A DNA stretch of 64,000 nucleotides from Primula veris. Taxonomy: Eukaryota; Streptophyta; Magnoliopsida; Ericales; Primulaceae. The notes under the pieces were generated by a model. The model was not told the origin of the DNA. It did not search any database and saw only the letters and a list, made by a program, of their open reading frames with translations. The translations under genes were made by a program, and so were the position numbers. The stretch covers positions 32,362,126 through 32,426,125 of the forward strand of contig OY821747.1 in NCBI GenBank assembly GCA_963682055.1, written 5' to 3'. Within the stretch, counting starts at the first letter, position 1. Every line of letters starts with the position of its first letter. Positions 10,341-22,493 of this stretch are shown piece after piece.

Positions 10341-12096
10341 TGAAACGTGAATGTTTTTTCTTTTGGTTTGAGTAACCTATCATGTACATTTGTATATGTT
10401 AGATTGCGTTATTGTATATAATGTCAGCTGGGTTGAATTTGACTTAATCATGTTGAATTAGTGATAATCGCTTTACGATTTTGTTATATGTTTTGTTGTC
10501 AAACAGGTCTAATTTATTGGAAACAAATAGATATGCGAAGCTCATGCCGAATTTTTTGTTAGCAAGTTAGATCAACGGACCTAGCCAAGTCATCTCTTTG
10601 TTAGAATGTGTGTCAAAAACTATTATCCAACACACCCTTGTAAAAAGAAGTGCATACATTGGATTCAACTAAACTTGAAATGAATGATTTTTTTTGTTAA
10701 TGCATTTCCCTCGTATTCTCTCTCTTAACCTCCTTCCCAAAAATATTCCTCTCTCTTTCAGAGAGGAGAGGACATGTGTTCATGTTTTAGAGTGATTTTT
10801 TTAGTGAGATAAAAAGTGTTGCTCAAAGTTTTTGACTTAAGTAAGTTTTAGCAACGAAGTAAAGAATAAATATATAATAACGGATTCACTGGTTTTTAAT
10901 TTTATCTTTGTGCATATTTTACGAACAACGTCACGTCCTAACAATAACTAACATGTATTTGAACAAAGAACAAGTAAATTATCAAAGTTGTATGTCTTAT
11001 CATTTCATCCCCTTACAGTTAAACAATTCCTTAAAGTTGCCTCGACGAAAAATGTCTAGTAAGTCTAGGAGGCTAGGAGCTCATAATTCAAATCTCAAAC
11101 AGTCTGGCCAAAGCTCAATATGCCATTCTATTGTGCTCCGGCTCTTTGTACTCGGTTCTTTATCAGATGAAAAGCTTACAATCATAAGGGGAGCACGCCA
11201 TGTGGGATTCGCAAATACGAAGTGCTATTACAGAGGGTGACAAAATATGATGTTTCTATAAGTTTTTTTTTTTTTTTTTCCAGATTATAATTTTCCCTTA
11301 GCCCTATGTGGCTCCACCCCTGCGGATCATCCACCTCCAACCCCTAAGACCTCTCCCACTTAACATCTTTGGTGAATATCAAAGCTACGAACCCAAAATC
11401 CAACACTGATGTGTTGTAGACAATTCCAATAACAATCGGATCACATAGTCCCGAAAAGATACATCTAAAACATGTGAAATAGCCAATTATATTAATTATG
11501 GCACAAAAACAACCTCTTTTCAATTCCCTTGTCACAAACTTATCCAATATAATTCATCATAGTTATTTTGGGGCCTAGCCTATTGTTATATTCATTGCAA
11601 GAAAATGTCAGAACGCTAACTGTTGCTATCCTTTCATTGAATTACCCAGAAGTACTTTAGCGTCGAGAAAACAACGGAGCGTTTACCAACATTCAGACTT
11701 TTTCTTGTAGTGATTAGAACCATTGTCTCCTCTTCCTAGTCCTCTGTTGTACTATTGCCTCATGTCTTGCTTCCCTCTAACCCATAGGATTCTTCCAACC
11801 GACCAGGTTTGGTCAAACTTCTTGTATAACAATTGGATTGTTAGAGGACTTCTTCTAGCCCTCGCTAGACTATATATGTACATGAAATGTATGCTTAGTA
11901 GCTTCGAAATGGAGTTTATATGAAGTTAATTATAGTCTCATTTGATCATATTGACGATTCACAAAATCAATTGTTGGACATTATATTAAATTATTAGTTC
12001 CAGATAGATTTTTAATGTTTAGTGGAATTCTAGGTCTTACTGTTTTAGCTGATTACTTCTAGTTGGGACTATCAATTTAGGCCGGGAAGAGAGTTG
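10341..12096. other. Intergenic DNA with no supported gene
   Basis: AT-rich spacer. The ORFs at 10908-11240 and 11344-11547 have no recognisable domain, low complexity and no splice or promoter support. A long T run lies at 11263-11279. A CACTA MITE is listed separately. Confidence 0.55.
11593..11712. mobile_element. CACTA MITE with 3-bp TSD ATT
   Basis: The right end, read on the minus strand, begins CACTACAAGAAAAAGTCTG. The left end reads CATTGCAAGAAAATGTCAG, a 15/19 match. Both ends are flanked by ATT (11590-11592 and 11713-11715), the 3-bp target duplication typical of CACTA elements. At 120 bp it has no coding capacity. Confidence 0.8.
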
Positions 12097-12101
12097 CATT
12101 T

Positions 12102-13410
12102 TGTTGGTTTCCGTGTATGAAATAACAATTAATAATAATTAAAAGACTAAACAATAATTAAACAAAACCAGTGTAATCTTTATTAATTTCGAAACTGATA
12201 CAGAAATTAATGATTACAACATGTAGGTACTGAAACGTAAATAAAACAAACGTTATCAGATTATTATTTAATTAATAATCTGATGTAATGATTTGCAATA
12301 AATAGAAACTGCCGGACTGAAAAGTATAAACTTAACAGCCGGACTGTTCTGTTTTAAATTGAAAATACATGACTGAATTGAAACTAATCTAATTACAGAA
12401 TCTAATTACAGAAATGAAATTACAGAATAGAAACAATACTTTAAGTAAATTACAGAAAGGTAAATACAGAATATAAAAGCTACAGCTAAGTACAGGAAAT
12501 TAAAATACTGAATTAAAATACTGAATTGAAAGGACATAATGTAAAAAACTGAATTTAAATGCGAAATAAAATTGGACAGAATGTAAATAAACAATTAGAC
12601 GAGGCTACTGTTAACAGTATGCCCTTAACCGATATTCGCCCAACCACCAGTCAAGGTCGGGCTGTTGGTGGGTGGTACTCTCTGGTTCTAAAATGTAATG
12701 CTAATTTTGGAGAGATGATATATGCTACTGGTGTTTGATTTCAGAATGTATGTTTTCATGTTGTGACATGTGGGGGTCTGCCTATTTATAGGCTTGCTGA
12801 GTATCTCAGCCATTAATGTCAGTTTTCGAAATTCGAAACTGCAGTATTAACTTTATAATGAATTCATATTTATTGCAACAGTTACAGCAAAGTGAATTCA
12901 TATTTATTGCAACAGTTACAGCTTTGTTCCGAACAGGCACACTTTTTCCGAACAGGCACGTTTTTCCCGAACAGGAACAGGCGCACTTTTTGAGTTGAAA
13001 GCCCGCCCTTTTTCCCGAAGCGGGCTTGCTCGTCGGGCACACGTGTGTATGTGGACACACTACTTAATATCCACATAGGATACCTTAGTATATATATTGT
13101 AAAAATCACTCATGATTTTCCAATGTGGGATAACCCTCATGGGTTAAATCCCATTTCTTTTCTCATTTTCCAGCATTGACTTTATTTCCTCTTTCGAGTA
13201 CCAACCTTCGAGTCCAATTATCATTCACACCCTTCCTCGGAATAAGTCATGCGATATACCATTGCGAAGCTCGTCGTACGAGCTACTCAAACGCTTTGAG
13301 TATGGCCTCAGAAAAACTGAGTAGTCGTATTGAAAATTGACTCAAAGATGGTCCCTGAACACTTGGAACAACCATGTTTAAAAACATGTTTTCCTACAAT
13401 TTTTCCAACA
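12102..13410 (-). mobile_element. Solo LTR of a Ty1/copia element, TSD CATTT
   Basis: It starts TGTTGG and ends CCAACA, flanked by CATTT at 12097-12101 and 13411-13415. It is related along its length to the LTRs of the copia element at 33955-42433: the CTGCCGGACTG motif near 12310, tracts of ATTACAGAA-type sequence, the GAGGCTACTG/GAGGCAACTG block, a reverse-strand TATA box (CCTATAAATAGG, about 12780-12791) and the terminal ACATGTTTTT...CCAACA. It has only two copies of the CTGCCGGACTG unit, against about 13 in the intact element. A solo LTR with a clean target duplication indicates insertion followed by LTR-LTR recombination. Confidence 0.9.
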
Positions 13411-13415
13411 CATTT

Positions 13416-13872
13416 TGCTTATGAACGTAAAAAGATTGGAGCATAAATATCATGTCTATCAGAGTTGGGCTACATTTATGAACGTGTAAGAAGTGTTTGC
13501 GTAGTAGCTCCTGATGGAATTAAGTTTACCACTTGGGCTTGTTGCAATTGTGTGAATAGTGGTACACCGATTCAAGTTGAAAAGAGAGTTCTTGCTAACA
13601 AATGATCGCGCGTAACTAACTATATGTTAAAAAGAATATGTCTCTATTTATATGGAATGAGTTTTAGTTATTCATAACTAATTGAATCGTTCAGTAAATT
13701 GTTTAAATCTTACTACTTAGCCTTGTTATGTGGAAACTTTTGATCTTTGTCAAAAAGCGAGTTGCATTTGGTAAAGAATGGAAATGTATTAGTTGTTTGT
13801 AAAATTTACATCCTTACAAGAGTGCTAAATTAGATTATCACTCCTTGAGTAACTATCACTGTATATTAAATA
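13416..13872. other. Spacer with an unclassified ORF-like fragment
   Basis: A 47-codon open stretch at 13465-13605 (starting LGYIYERVRSVC, ending KRVLANK and TGA) has coding-like composition with a C-x2-C pair, but I do not recognise it. It begins 55 bp after the solo LTR. It could be a gene fragment. Nothing else is visible. Confidence 0.35.
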
Positions 13873-14109
13873 CTTCTTTCATTCCAGAATAAGTGCCCAA
13901 TATTTCTTTCTTGGGAGGCCCCGTTTATTTTTGACTGTTCATTAGTAGGAACCAATTTATTTTACTTTCCAGTTTTGGGCTTAACACCTAATTTAGACAA
14001 ATGTGAAGGAACAAATCTGTAAAGTTAGTAGTAAGTAATAATGTAATCATTAACGTTCCCCTTAATATTTATGCTGCTTATAATGTCTTTTATTTTTGGA
14101 ACGGAGGAG
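13873..14109. mobile_element. Stowaway-like MITE (Tc1/mariner), TA target
   Basis: The left end TACTTCTTTCATTCCAGAAT and the right end, inverted as TACTCCTCCGTTCCAAAAAT, match the common plant Stowaway-type terminus. The TA dinucleotides at 13871-13872 and 14110-14111 fit the TA target duplication. Length is 237 bp with no ORF. Confidence 0.7.
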
Positions 14110-14111
14110 TA

Positions 14112-15214
14112 TTATTTAAGAGGTTTTTCGGGTATTAGCTCCTAGAATTCCTCTTTGTTGGGCTCTGTGACAAGTGTAGGTCTATCACTTAAATACCGTC
14201 GTTGAACTTAAGGACTCATCTTTCACTCATTTAGATTGGAAAGGGAGCTCTTTTTGGGTAGACGTATAAAGAAATTAAAAAGTACAACTCGTTACAGATT
14301 TTATGACTACATCTATCTATATGACTACTATATGTCTAGAGGCCTTATGAGGCATTGAAACAAATATTTGCAAAAAAACCTTTGACAATTGATAAAATTA
14401 CAGTTTAGTATAAATCTATTTAATAGAGAGAAAAAGGTATCTGTTAAAAAAAATGTCAAGAGAGACAGGTTACAAATATTTTTTGGGTTTACCCATCGGG
14501 TAGGCTTGACAACTAGTGTTTATATATATCAAGTATGTGTAAGAAGTTTTCATTAATTGCGACATACATAATTTATGATTACTTTTTGTCCTTTGTGAAT
14601 TTGTTTAGATTTTAGCAATTAAGCAGTGTTGTTAAAACTTCAGGACTGGTGGTTCATATGATTTAAGTATTTGCATCCGTTAGAAAATTGAAGGGACTGC
14701 ATAAGTATTAGCTGTTGATAGACAATGGGTTTTTACACTTTACAGGAACTTATAACTCAATTCATATCGTATGCATATACAAGAGGCCTTTGTGCTCCAG
14801 AGGAATATGGTTTTTATGTTCACTAAATATATTCTTAGACTTGCTTTTGGGAGTTTTTACACCTGCCCCTGTTTAATACATGTACGTTTCCAACAAAAGA
14901 AGCTTATATGATTTTATTTACAAGTTAAAGCTCGTTGTTTCTCCTGTTTCCAGTTCTTGTTTGATTTCCTACTTAATTATTAAATTTCAGTTAACAAAGA
15001 AACGTTTGCTCTTTTAGTGAACTCAAGTCTGTCCTCAGTTATAATGGACAATTTGCAAAAAAAATTCTATGTATAGCTTCTTCTTTACCAAAAAACTTGC
15101 CATCTTTGTCTTGACCACTGGTGCTTCTTTGGGTTTAACTATACGCTATAATGACAGTTAATATAAAACTAATAGATATGCTAACGTTTTAATTTTGTTT
15201 CTTTTGGTTAATAG
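14112..15214. other. Non-coding DNA upstream of the first visible ubiquilin exon
   Basis: This is where the intron and the ubiquitin-like-domain exons of a ubiquilin gene would be expected. No UBL-coding sequence is visible on the + strand. The end (CTTTTGGTTAATAG) is a good 3' splice site for the exon at 15215. Confidence 0.6.
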
Positions 15215-18200
15215 GATTGGAGTCAGACGACACTGTCCACTTGGTTCGGGGTTTTGTACCCGCTTCCTCACCCCAGACTACTGGTGCATCCAACAATGTG
15301 ACATTAAATCATACTCCAAGTGGTGTTGGTGTTGGTTCTGATGACGTGGCATCACTGTTTCCCAGTCTTAATATAAACGGACTGGGTGGTAGAACTGGTC
15401 TATTCGATACCGGACTTCCTCAGTTTGAAGAGATGCAGCAACCACCGACTCAAAACCCTAACTTAATGAGCGAAGTGATGAACACTCCCCTCTTTCAAAA
15501 TCTCTTTCAAAATATTATGAATAGCCCAGATATTATCCAAACTATGATTAATAGCGACCCTCAATTGCGCGAAATAATCGATAGAAATCCTGAACTCGCT
15601 CACGTACTTAACGACCCTAGCACGCTCCGACAATCATTGGAGATTGCAAGAAACCCTGAACTTATGCGGCAGATGATGAGAAATACGGACAGAGTGACGA
15701 GTAATATCGAGTCTTCTCCAGAGGGGTTTAATATGTTGAGGCGTATGTACGAGAATGTTCAAGAACCTTTTCTTAATGCAACTACTATGAATGGAGTTTA
15801 TAGAAATGATTTGGGGTCAAATCCATCTACGGGACTTTTGGATACACAAGGTGGTGGCCAAGAGATAGATAATCCTATGTCAGGTGCTCCTGTTCCTAAT
15901 TCTAATCCACTTCCTAATCCTTGGGCATCTGGCGCAAGTATGTTGATCTCTCTACGTAGTTTCAAATTTTTTTGTCATTATTCTGCCCAATATCGTTTTT
16001 GTATACCGAACTATCCAGCTTTCAACAATTTTTATAGAACTATTAATTTTCAGCTTTAGACTTAAATCTGCTCCAATTCGGACAATTAGCACACATCCTA
16101 TCATGATTCATGATCTAGACATCAATTTCTATGAGACTTCACAACTAGCACGCCAACTTATCAAACTCAGGAGTGCCTGAAAATTAAATCTCTGATCGGC
16201 TATACTACTAACTATCGAGTGTTCAGTTTATGCATATTAGCGCTTATACACCAACTTGATCGAACAGCTAGTACAGGATTAGTTCTTTTGAGTTGAAAAT
16301 TTAATGTCGTGGTCCTACTTGTTCGATTTTCTGAGTAAATTGTGATAAATAATTGTACGCTGTACTAATTGTTTATTCGTGACTGGTTTCATAAAAAGGT
16401 GGTATTTTCCTTTTTGATATTTTGATTTCTCTTTGTTCGGTTTCAAGTCTGTCTTTGATTTAGCTGCATCGAGCTTTAGTAACATGAAACCAGTTGAAAA
16501 TTAAATTGAGAGTTTTTGTTAGTAGGAAAAAAAGGGGAAGCAGGTATGAAGAACAAATGTATTATTAGAGCAACAATGTTTCTTGTTATGCATCATTAGA
16601 ATCCGAATTACTCCATCCTTCCCAACTGTTCCATCTCCCTTTAGACCTTTTACTTCTCTAAGGAACAAGAACCTAATTTAAATCCATAAAACCACTTCAT
16701 AGCATTAAAATAAATAGAATCAACCGTAACACTTTGTGAGTCTGCCCCTTTTGTGATGCCTATCATTACGGCAAAGGTCTGCATTTAGAAAATGAAATGG
16801 CCACTTAAGCACAGAAGTCGATGGTGTTGAGTGTAACAGTAACTTGAACATCGCCAGTTTTCCTGTAATAAGATCAATGAAGATTTTTTGCAACCTTGAT
16901 GATGTGGACTCTGTGTCACTAATTGCAAAATGTTCATTATTTTGCCTGCTGTTTCTTCTAAAAGTGAGCTTAGCTAAATGAACTAAAATCTTAACCTGAA
17001 AACATGTTTTTATCTTCCTTGTTTTCATAACCCTTTCCTATTTAAAAGTTTATTTTATCTTTCACCTAAAATCCAAGAGTCGTATCGTTCTACTTCCGCT
17101 GTTTCATTGTCTTTGAGCATTGTCCCTTTCAGTGCGTCTCAGTTTGTTAAATGTCTAAAAATAGTAAAAAGCTTATATTTGACTTGTCCACTTCTACCTT
17201 TCTAAAAAACATCAATCACACACATAAAGTAAGGAGCAAACAAGACAATTTAACAACAGAACAAAGCAACAACTATGTTCCCCTAGAAATGTGTAATTCC
17301 CCATACATCCCTAAATTAATATTAGGACAGAAGGAGCATAAGTTTGTTGTGTATAATTGTTGGTAATAAATAACAAGAACTCATCTTTTACCTGCGCAGC
17401 TGGTAATGCGCAAGAAAATGCCACGACAAGGTCCAGTCCAGCAGGGCTAGAGAGCATGTTTGACTCTATGCCGGACAATGCTTCGTTTGAAGAGTTTTTG
17501 CAAAATCCAGCCATGCCGCAGATGATCCAAACTGTTCTTTCCAGTCCCGAGTATATGAATCAGGTATGCCCTCACCCACTCACCCACGCCTCTGGGTGTT
17601 GTTCATAGATGACCAGGATGAAAGTTGTACCTTATCGTGCTTTATTGTCAAATTACGGGTCACATTCCTCGAATGCGCACTTTAATGGATTCCAATCCTC
17701 AGGTTAGAGAAATTATAGCAAACCCGGATCTTATTCGCCAATTGACTTCTCCCGAAACAATGCAGGTATATTTATTTACATATATTAGCGATGTAAAATC
17801 GTCTTGGTGCAACCACTTTATATGTAATTGTCGAGTCAAGATATCTTCTTGATGTTTTCTCTTCTTCCTGTTTTGTTATTCTGTTTCTTGCAAGCATGTT
17901 TTGAGCATCTGTCTGATGAAGTGTATTGAGCGGAAGAGCCCTATATTTCATGAAGGCTTTATATCGGTTTTAGCCCTACCACTTGAGCTACCTGATGTCA
18001 GTTTCTTTTTTCAAGTATTACCACTAATAAAATCTATCATTGACGTGATGATTTTTTTTGTACAATCAGAAACTTATCTTGAGACTCAATTAGGAATATT
18101 AATCTGCGTGTTGGAAAGGAGAAAGGGGTTTTCTGTTTTATATACTTTTGGTAGATAGACAACGAGTTGTATTGATCTCAATTTGATTCTGTTTTTAAAA

Positions 18201-19541
18201 TTTTCCAATCTTAACTTCTGTTATCTCTGCTTTTGTTTATTATAGCAAGTCTTTCCTGTACAAGAAACTCTCTCGCAAGATGGTCAACAATCAACAACCC
18301 AGTAAGTAATTTTGAATATTGCCCTCTTCAGTAATTGGATTTATTTTTAACAGTTTTGTTGTCTCCTTCTAAATATGCAATCTATTTTGTTTAAAGTAGT
18401 TGTAATGGTTGTAAACTCTATTGAGCCAGCATATATGTTTACCAACTAGGTCTGGTACGATTTAGTGTTGCAACTTCTGTTAGGATATGTTTTGGATATT
18501 TTCCCTATTAGAATACTTTAGCATGAAATAAAGATCTCCCATAAGATCGTTTATTACCTTCTTTTGCTCTTACTTGTTGACAGTTTAGTTTATCGATATA
18601 GTAGAAGCACTTCAGTAAATGACGTCTCTAAGACTTAACTCATATATTAGTATTACTATATCCAAATAAACTTCCTACTTATGGTGTTCATACGTGCCAT
18701 TTCCCCTTTTTAAGGTCGTATTTCATAATTCTGGTTCGGAATTTCCACCACTTTGTGTTATAAACTTGTAATGCCAATCATAACTTTTTCCTCCTGTCAT
18801 TCTGCTAAATGAAAAGATTGGACTATTATTTCATATTTTCTGTCTTGTTTCTTTTGGTGTGATATATATATATATATTTTTTTGCAGGGAAGCAGTGCCA
18901 GATAATAGAGGAACAGGTAAATCACTCTCAAACTTGATGAGTCCTACGAGTTTCATATCTGGCACTTGATGTCACTGGTTTATTTACATGTTCATTAGCT
19001 TGTAGTTATTGCAATATAACTCGCGACTTGCTGAATTTAGCTTGAAGTTTAGTATTTTTGGCAACTAAGAAGAAAATCCTTTTACCATATGAGAATATCT
19101 GAAATGATCGGCATTTTTTTATCATCTCCTAGTTGTCATGTTACTACCAGTTTTCTTATTTGAGTAATCTATTTATCTTTTCTCATCTTTGTGCTTTAGT
19201 GCCAGGAGGTATTGACAACACAGGATTAGATATGTTGATGGGCATGTTTGGAGGACTTGGCATTGGGAACCCCGTAATTCCAAACCAATCGAATGGTGAT
19301 TATTACAACATCTTTCACCGTTTTATTGATTCATATTTCAGTCAATTACTTTGAGTCCATTATTGCTCATCATTTATCTTTTTTTCTTATAGTTCTACCT
19401 GAAGAGCTTTATGCAACTCAGCTCTCACAGTTGCAAGAAATGGGATTTTTTGATATGCGAGAGAACATAAATGCACTTATGGCTACGGCTGGGAATGTTC
19501 ATGCTGCTTTGGAGCGGCTTTTGGGGAACCTTGGTCGCTGA
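15215..19541 (+). pseudogene. Ubiquilin/DSK2-like gene lacking its UBL exons
   Basis: Seven phase-consistent exons: 15215-15937, 17400-17563, 17652-17765 (acceptor abnormal), 18246-18301, 18888-18916, 19200-19295 and 19393-19541 (stop TGA). Together they encode about 442 residues. These cover the STI1-type repeats (for example [18 protein letters not shown] and the [15 protein letters not shown] region), a second STI1 block (NPAMPQMIQTVLSSPEYMNQ) and a C-terminal UBA domain with the MGF motif. Ubiquilins shuttle ubiquitylated clients to the proteasome: UBL binds proteasome and UBA binds ubiquitin. The first exon starts mid-codon (GA TTG GAG), so upstream exons are required, but none encoding the UBL is visible in this window. 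The third exon is expected to begin at ATT (17652), yet the preceding bases are AA where AG is required. A fallback acceptor at 17624 would leave a 61-bp intron and add nine residues. It is probably a 5'-truncated pseudogene; a fusion or a very distant 5' end remains possible. Confidence 0.75.
15938..17399 (+). other. First visible intron of the ubiquilin gene
   Basis: The donor is GCGCAA-gtatgt and the acceptor CTGCGCAG. The 1.46 kb is AT-rich with no supported gene. The region near 17100-17340 has a weak MITE-like right end (AATATTAGGACAGAAGGAG), but I could not define its termini. Confidence 0.6.
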
Positions 19542-19985
19542 ACGATAAATTTTGTAACACCATTCGTCGACAGTAAACAATTGGAATATACATATATGAC
19601 ACCTCTCCATGTGACTGATTCTCTTTCTACTATAACTTCTAATTAGTTTCAGAAAGTTATTAATTGGGCACTAAATTGTATTTGAAAGGCTGGAAAGTAA
19701 ATTTCTAATCATTTAAAGCATCTTCGCCTGGTGTTTTATGGTTCTTTGTTCTTATAGCATCTTCCTTAAAAGTATTATTTAGGGAACTTCTGTAAAATAG
19801 CCGATTCTCTCTCTTTCTGGTCAGGCGATCAAAGTTATTCTATAGGTCGGAGCTCTGCCCCATCTTCTCTCTCCTTGGTCGTGGGGATCTCCTATTGTGG
19901 CGGCGACTTCGTACGTCTATCTCTCTGCTGCTCGATGGCGGAATCATCAGTGCCAGTCTTCTCTGTCGCTGAGTACAACGGGGAC
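19542..19985. other. Ubiquilin 3' flank and exon-like start of an unknown gene copy
   Basis: The first part is the presumed ubiquilin 3' UTR. From about 19800 the sequence turns GC-richer and C/T-rich, like a 5' UTR, and an ATG at 19935 opens a 27-codon frame (MAESSVPVFSVAEYNGDLQ...) that stops at 20016-20018 inside repeat R2. I do not recognise the protein. It may be the first exon of a duplicated, broken gene. Confidence 0.4.
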
Positions 19986-21146
19986 TTGCAGGGGCGGCGG
20001 CGCCATCGTTGGCTCTGATGTGAGGAAACCCTAACATCTGGGACTGCTGTCGTAAATTAGATAACTTAATTTTAGTTAGCAGTTCGGTCCATATGTGGTG
20101 TGGGCGTTAGAGGATTGAGAGGACCTTTCCCTAGTACGAGAAGTAGAACAAGATCCGTTTTGCATCATATCTAAGGGATTTCTTGGTTCGGGTGTCTTAT
20201 ATTATTGGAGTGTCTAATGAGTTACATGATGTGAAATATATATTATACTTGCAAACCATAAAGAAAAAAGCACCACAGAAATTTCAGTCATAACCGGAAA
20301 ATTCCGACCTCCCTTGTTCCCACAACTCAGGTTATTATTAATATATTTTTTTGATAAGCTATATATTTTAGTATCTATGTTTATATATATATGTATAGTT
20401 ATGAAAGAAAGATGAATACACAAAAGGAGGTTTTTTTTGGAATGTGTATTCATAATTTACTTTCACCCTAAGCTTTATACAAGTCACCAAATTGAACTCA
20501 CATAGTCTAATTACCAGTAATCGTTATCCATGCGTTGTGTGTGCGACACGTAGTACCAATATGATCCGACAAGTAGTAACAGCCTAACAGGGTAATCAAG
20601 TCACCTTTTGTTATAATTAAATTGTGTTATGAATGGAGTAACGATTAAAGAGAACTTAGCAACTAAATGAGTGACTTTGTGACGAATTATGATTGTTAAG
20701 TTATTTAAATATTAATTGAATTTTAGTGATCATATGCAATCACATATTGATAATGCAAATGAAAATTGAATGTTATAAACAATGTGACAGTTTTTGTCCT
20801 GAATTAATACTCATAATGCTACTTTTGGCTCTTCTACTATAATAATCGAATGCAAGTATTTTGAATATAGTTTCTCGTTCAATGGCCTGTATAATGTAAT
20901 AGTGTTTTTTGTTTCCGAAACTTTCTTCTATATCATATAGTAATTAAAATCAGAGTATACTATATATAACCAATTTCGTTTATCGATTTAATCCTAAAGT
21001 ATCTATAACCAATTTCGTCGAGTTTTCAATAATTCATCAATCAGACTATTTTGGTATTCTTTTGACGTGTTCACCCCTGAGATTATTAAGTACATTAAGA
21101 TCAACTTAATTTGTATGTTTAATATGAGAATAAAAAAAGTTATGAA
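19986..21146. repeat. Right copy of 1.16-kb direct repeat (R2)
   Basis: Nearly identical to 1-1159 and in the same orientation, exactly 19,985 bases downstream at its start. Identity ends at AAAGTTATGAA. Beyond this point the sequence differs from that after R1. Confidence 0.9.
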
Positions 21147-21222
21147 AAAGTCGATAAAATCCATATTCGGTGAAAACCCAAAACCTTTTTTTAACAAAAA
21201 GATCATCGATCCTAAAATCCAG
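21142..21222 (+). other. Exon-like 27-codon frame at the edge of R2
   Basis: An ATG at 21142 opens a frame (MKKSIKSIFGENPKPFF..., ending KKIIDPKIQ) that runs to CAG-gtaatt at 21222, a usable splice donor. The Lys-rich, proline-containing peptide looks coding, unlike the surrounding AT-rich DNA. I cannot assign it to a family. It straddles the boundary where R1 and R2 stop matching. Confidence 0.35.
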
Positions 21223-22238
21223 GTAATTTTTTATTTATTTATTTAAAGAGATAAACGGGCATGTTTGGCGACGGTAAAGAGGTTTGTTTGATATATATTG
21301 GGTACTGATATCTAATATACTGAGCTCTCAACAATAAAAATTATGAGTATGTTTGTTTTCGAATTTGTCTGATGGAGTCATGTTATTTCTGAGGTGCCGT
21401 TCATATCTTTGGGTTTTATTAATGGACCGAGTTCATGACCTGCTTAGATTGCTTCGAGATAATCAGAATTTTAAATATGATTGTCTTTGATTTCGTATGT
21501 TGAACTAGTTGCTTTCGATCGTTTTTTACTCTGTCTTTTACTCTATTGTATTCGTTTTCGCTAATATTGACTAAATTTAGAAAGAGATGGTAAAGATAAG
21601 TTTTTCGGAAATAGTGATTCAGTGAAAGCTGTCGGGACTTCAATAAATGCTCTGATTGCGACTAATATTTTTAATAATCTTACATTGTTTATTTATTTAA
21701 AAGACTTACATTGTTTTTAATAATCTTTTTCATTTTTTATGAAAATATTTTTACATACTTTTTCTCCTAGAAACTTTAAACAAATTTTGCGTTACTTTAC
21801 ATGCTGAGAGCCTGAGAGCATCCTTTAATTCAAATTTATATTTAATAAGAAATAACTCTCATTTCACTTTTTTTTCTTTTGATAATTAAGCCCATTTCAC
21901 TTTAATTATTCACTATTTGAATAGTCATTGTGCCCTTTTGCCTCTTTCCATTTGCATGATAATAAAATCCATTTTTAATATATCCTTAACTTCCAAAAAA
22001 ACTAAATTATTCATGCCTCTTTGAACAAATGTGAACAATAAATATCTATTCAACAACAACAGTACGGTATAACAAATTGATATATATATATATATAAATG
22101 ATACATATTTTCTAATATAGGTTTTGTCTAGTACTAAACCTGTTTTGCAACCATTTTTGACCATGTTATCAGTTTTAGCTAAAATATGTTTGCATATAGC
22201 ATTTGTTAAGAGTGCTCTAACAAGAACTTTGGTCAAAT
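21223..22238. other. Intergenic DNA, start of the duplicated C2H2 block
   Basis: No supported gene. From about 21990 (ATGCCTCTTTGAACAAATGTG) the sequence is collinear with 32390 onward (ATGTTTCTTTCAACAAATGTG), marking the upstream part of the C2H2-1/C2H2-2 segmental duplication. Confidence 0.6.
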
Positions 22239-22485
22239 TAGAGGTGGGTTACGTTAGGGTTGGGACCGACCCGCGAACCTTCAAATATGTCTCAATCCGA
22301 TATTTTTTTGGGAGTTAAAAAAAATCCCGACCCCAACCCGATAAAAGTTGAGACCCGATCTCTATCCCGAAAATAGTCGGGTCGGGACAAATTCCGAATT
22401 TTTCGGGACGGAACAAGTTCGGGTCGGGATAAAATCGGGTCGGGTGCGGGACGGATCGGAAAATAGGGATTTTTTCCCAGCCCTA
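22239..22485. mobile_element. hAT-like MITE with perfect 8-bp TSD GGTCAAAT
   Basis: The termini TAGAGGTGGG and (inverted) TAGGGCTGGG are imperfect inverted repeats. They are flanked by GGTCAAAT at 22231-22238 and 22486-22493. The interior is rich in CGGGTCGGG and CCCGA motifs that pair with each other. The paralogous block has the unoccupied site at 32596-32603 (GGCCAAAT) with matching flanks on both sides. At 247 bp it has no coding capacity. The 8-bp duplication fits the hAT superfamily. Confidence 0.85.
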
Positions 22486-22493
22486 GGTCAAAT

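Noticed and set aside
9873..10343. 156-codon ORF in the gypsy 3' LTR
   Set aside because: It consists of T-rich hydrophobic residues, lies inside non-coding LTR sequence and matches no known LTR-encoded protein.
10908..11240. 110-codon ORF as a possible small gene
   Set aside because: No recognisable motif, no promoter or splice support, and composition like the surrounding spacer.
1..21146. R1 and R2 as LTRs of one giant element
   Set aside because: The ends lack TG...CA, no PBS or polypurine tract adjoins them, and the interval contains unrelated host genes in normal exon-intron form.
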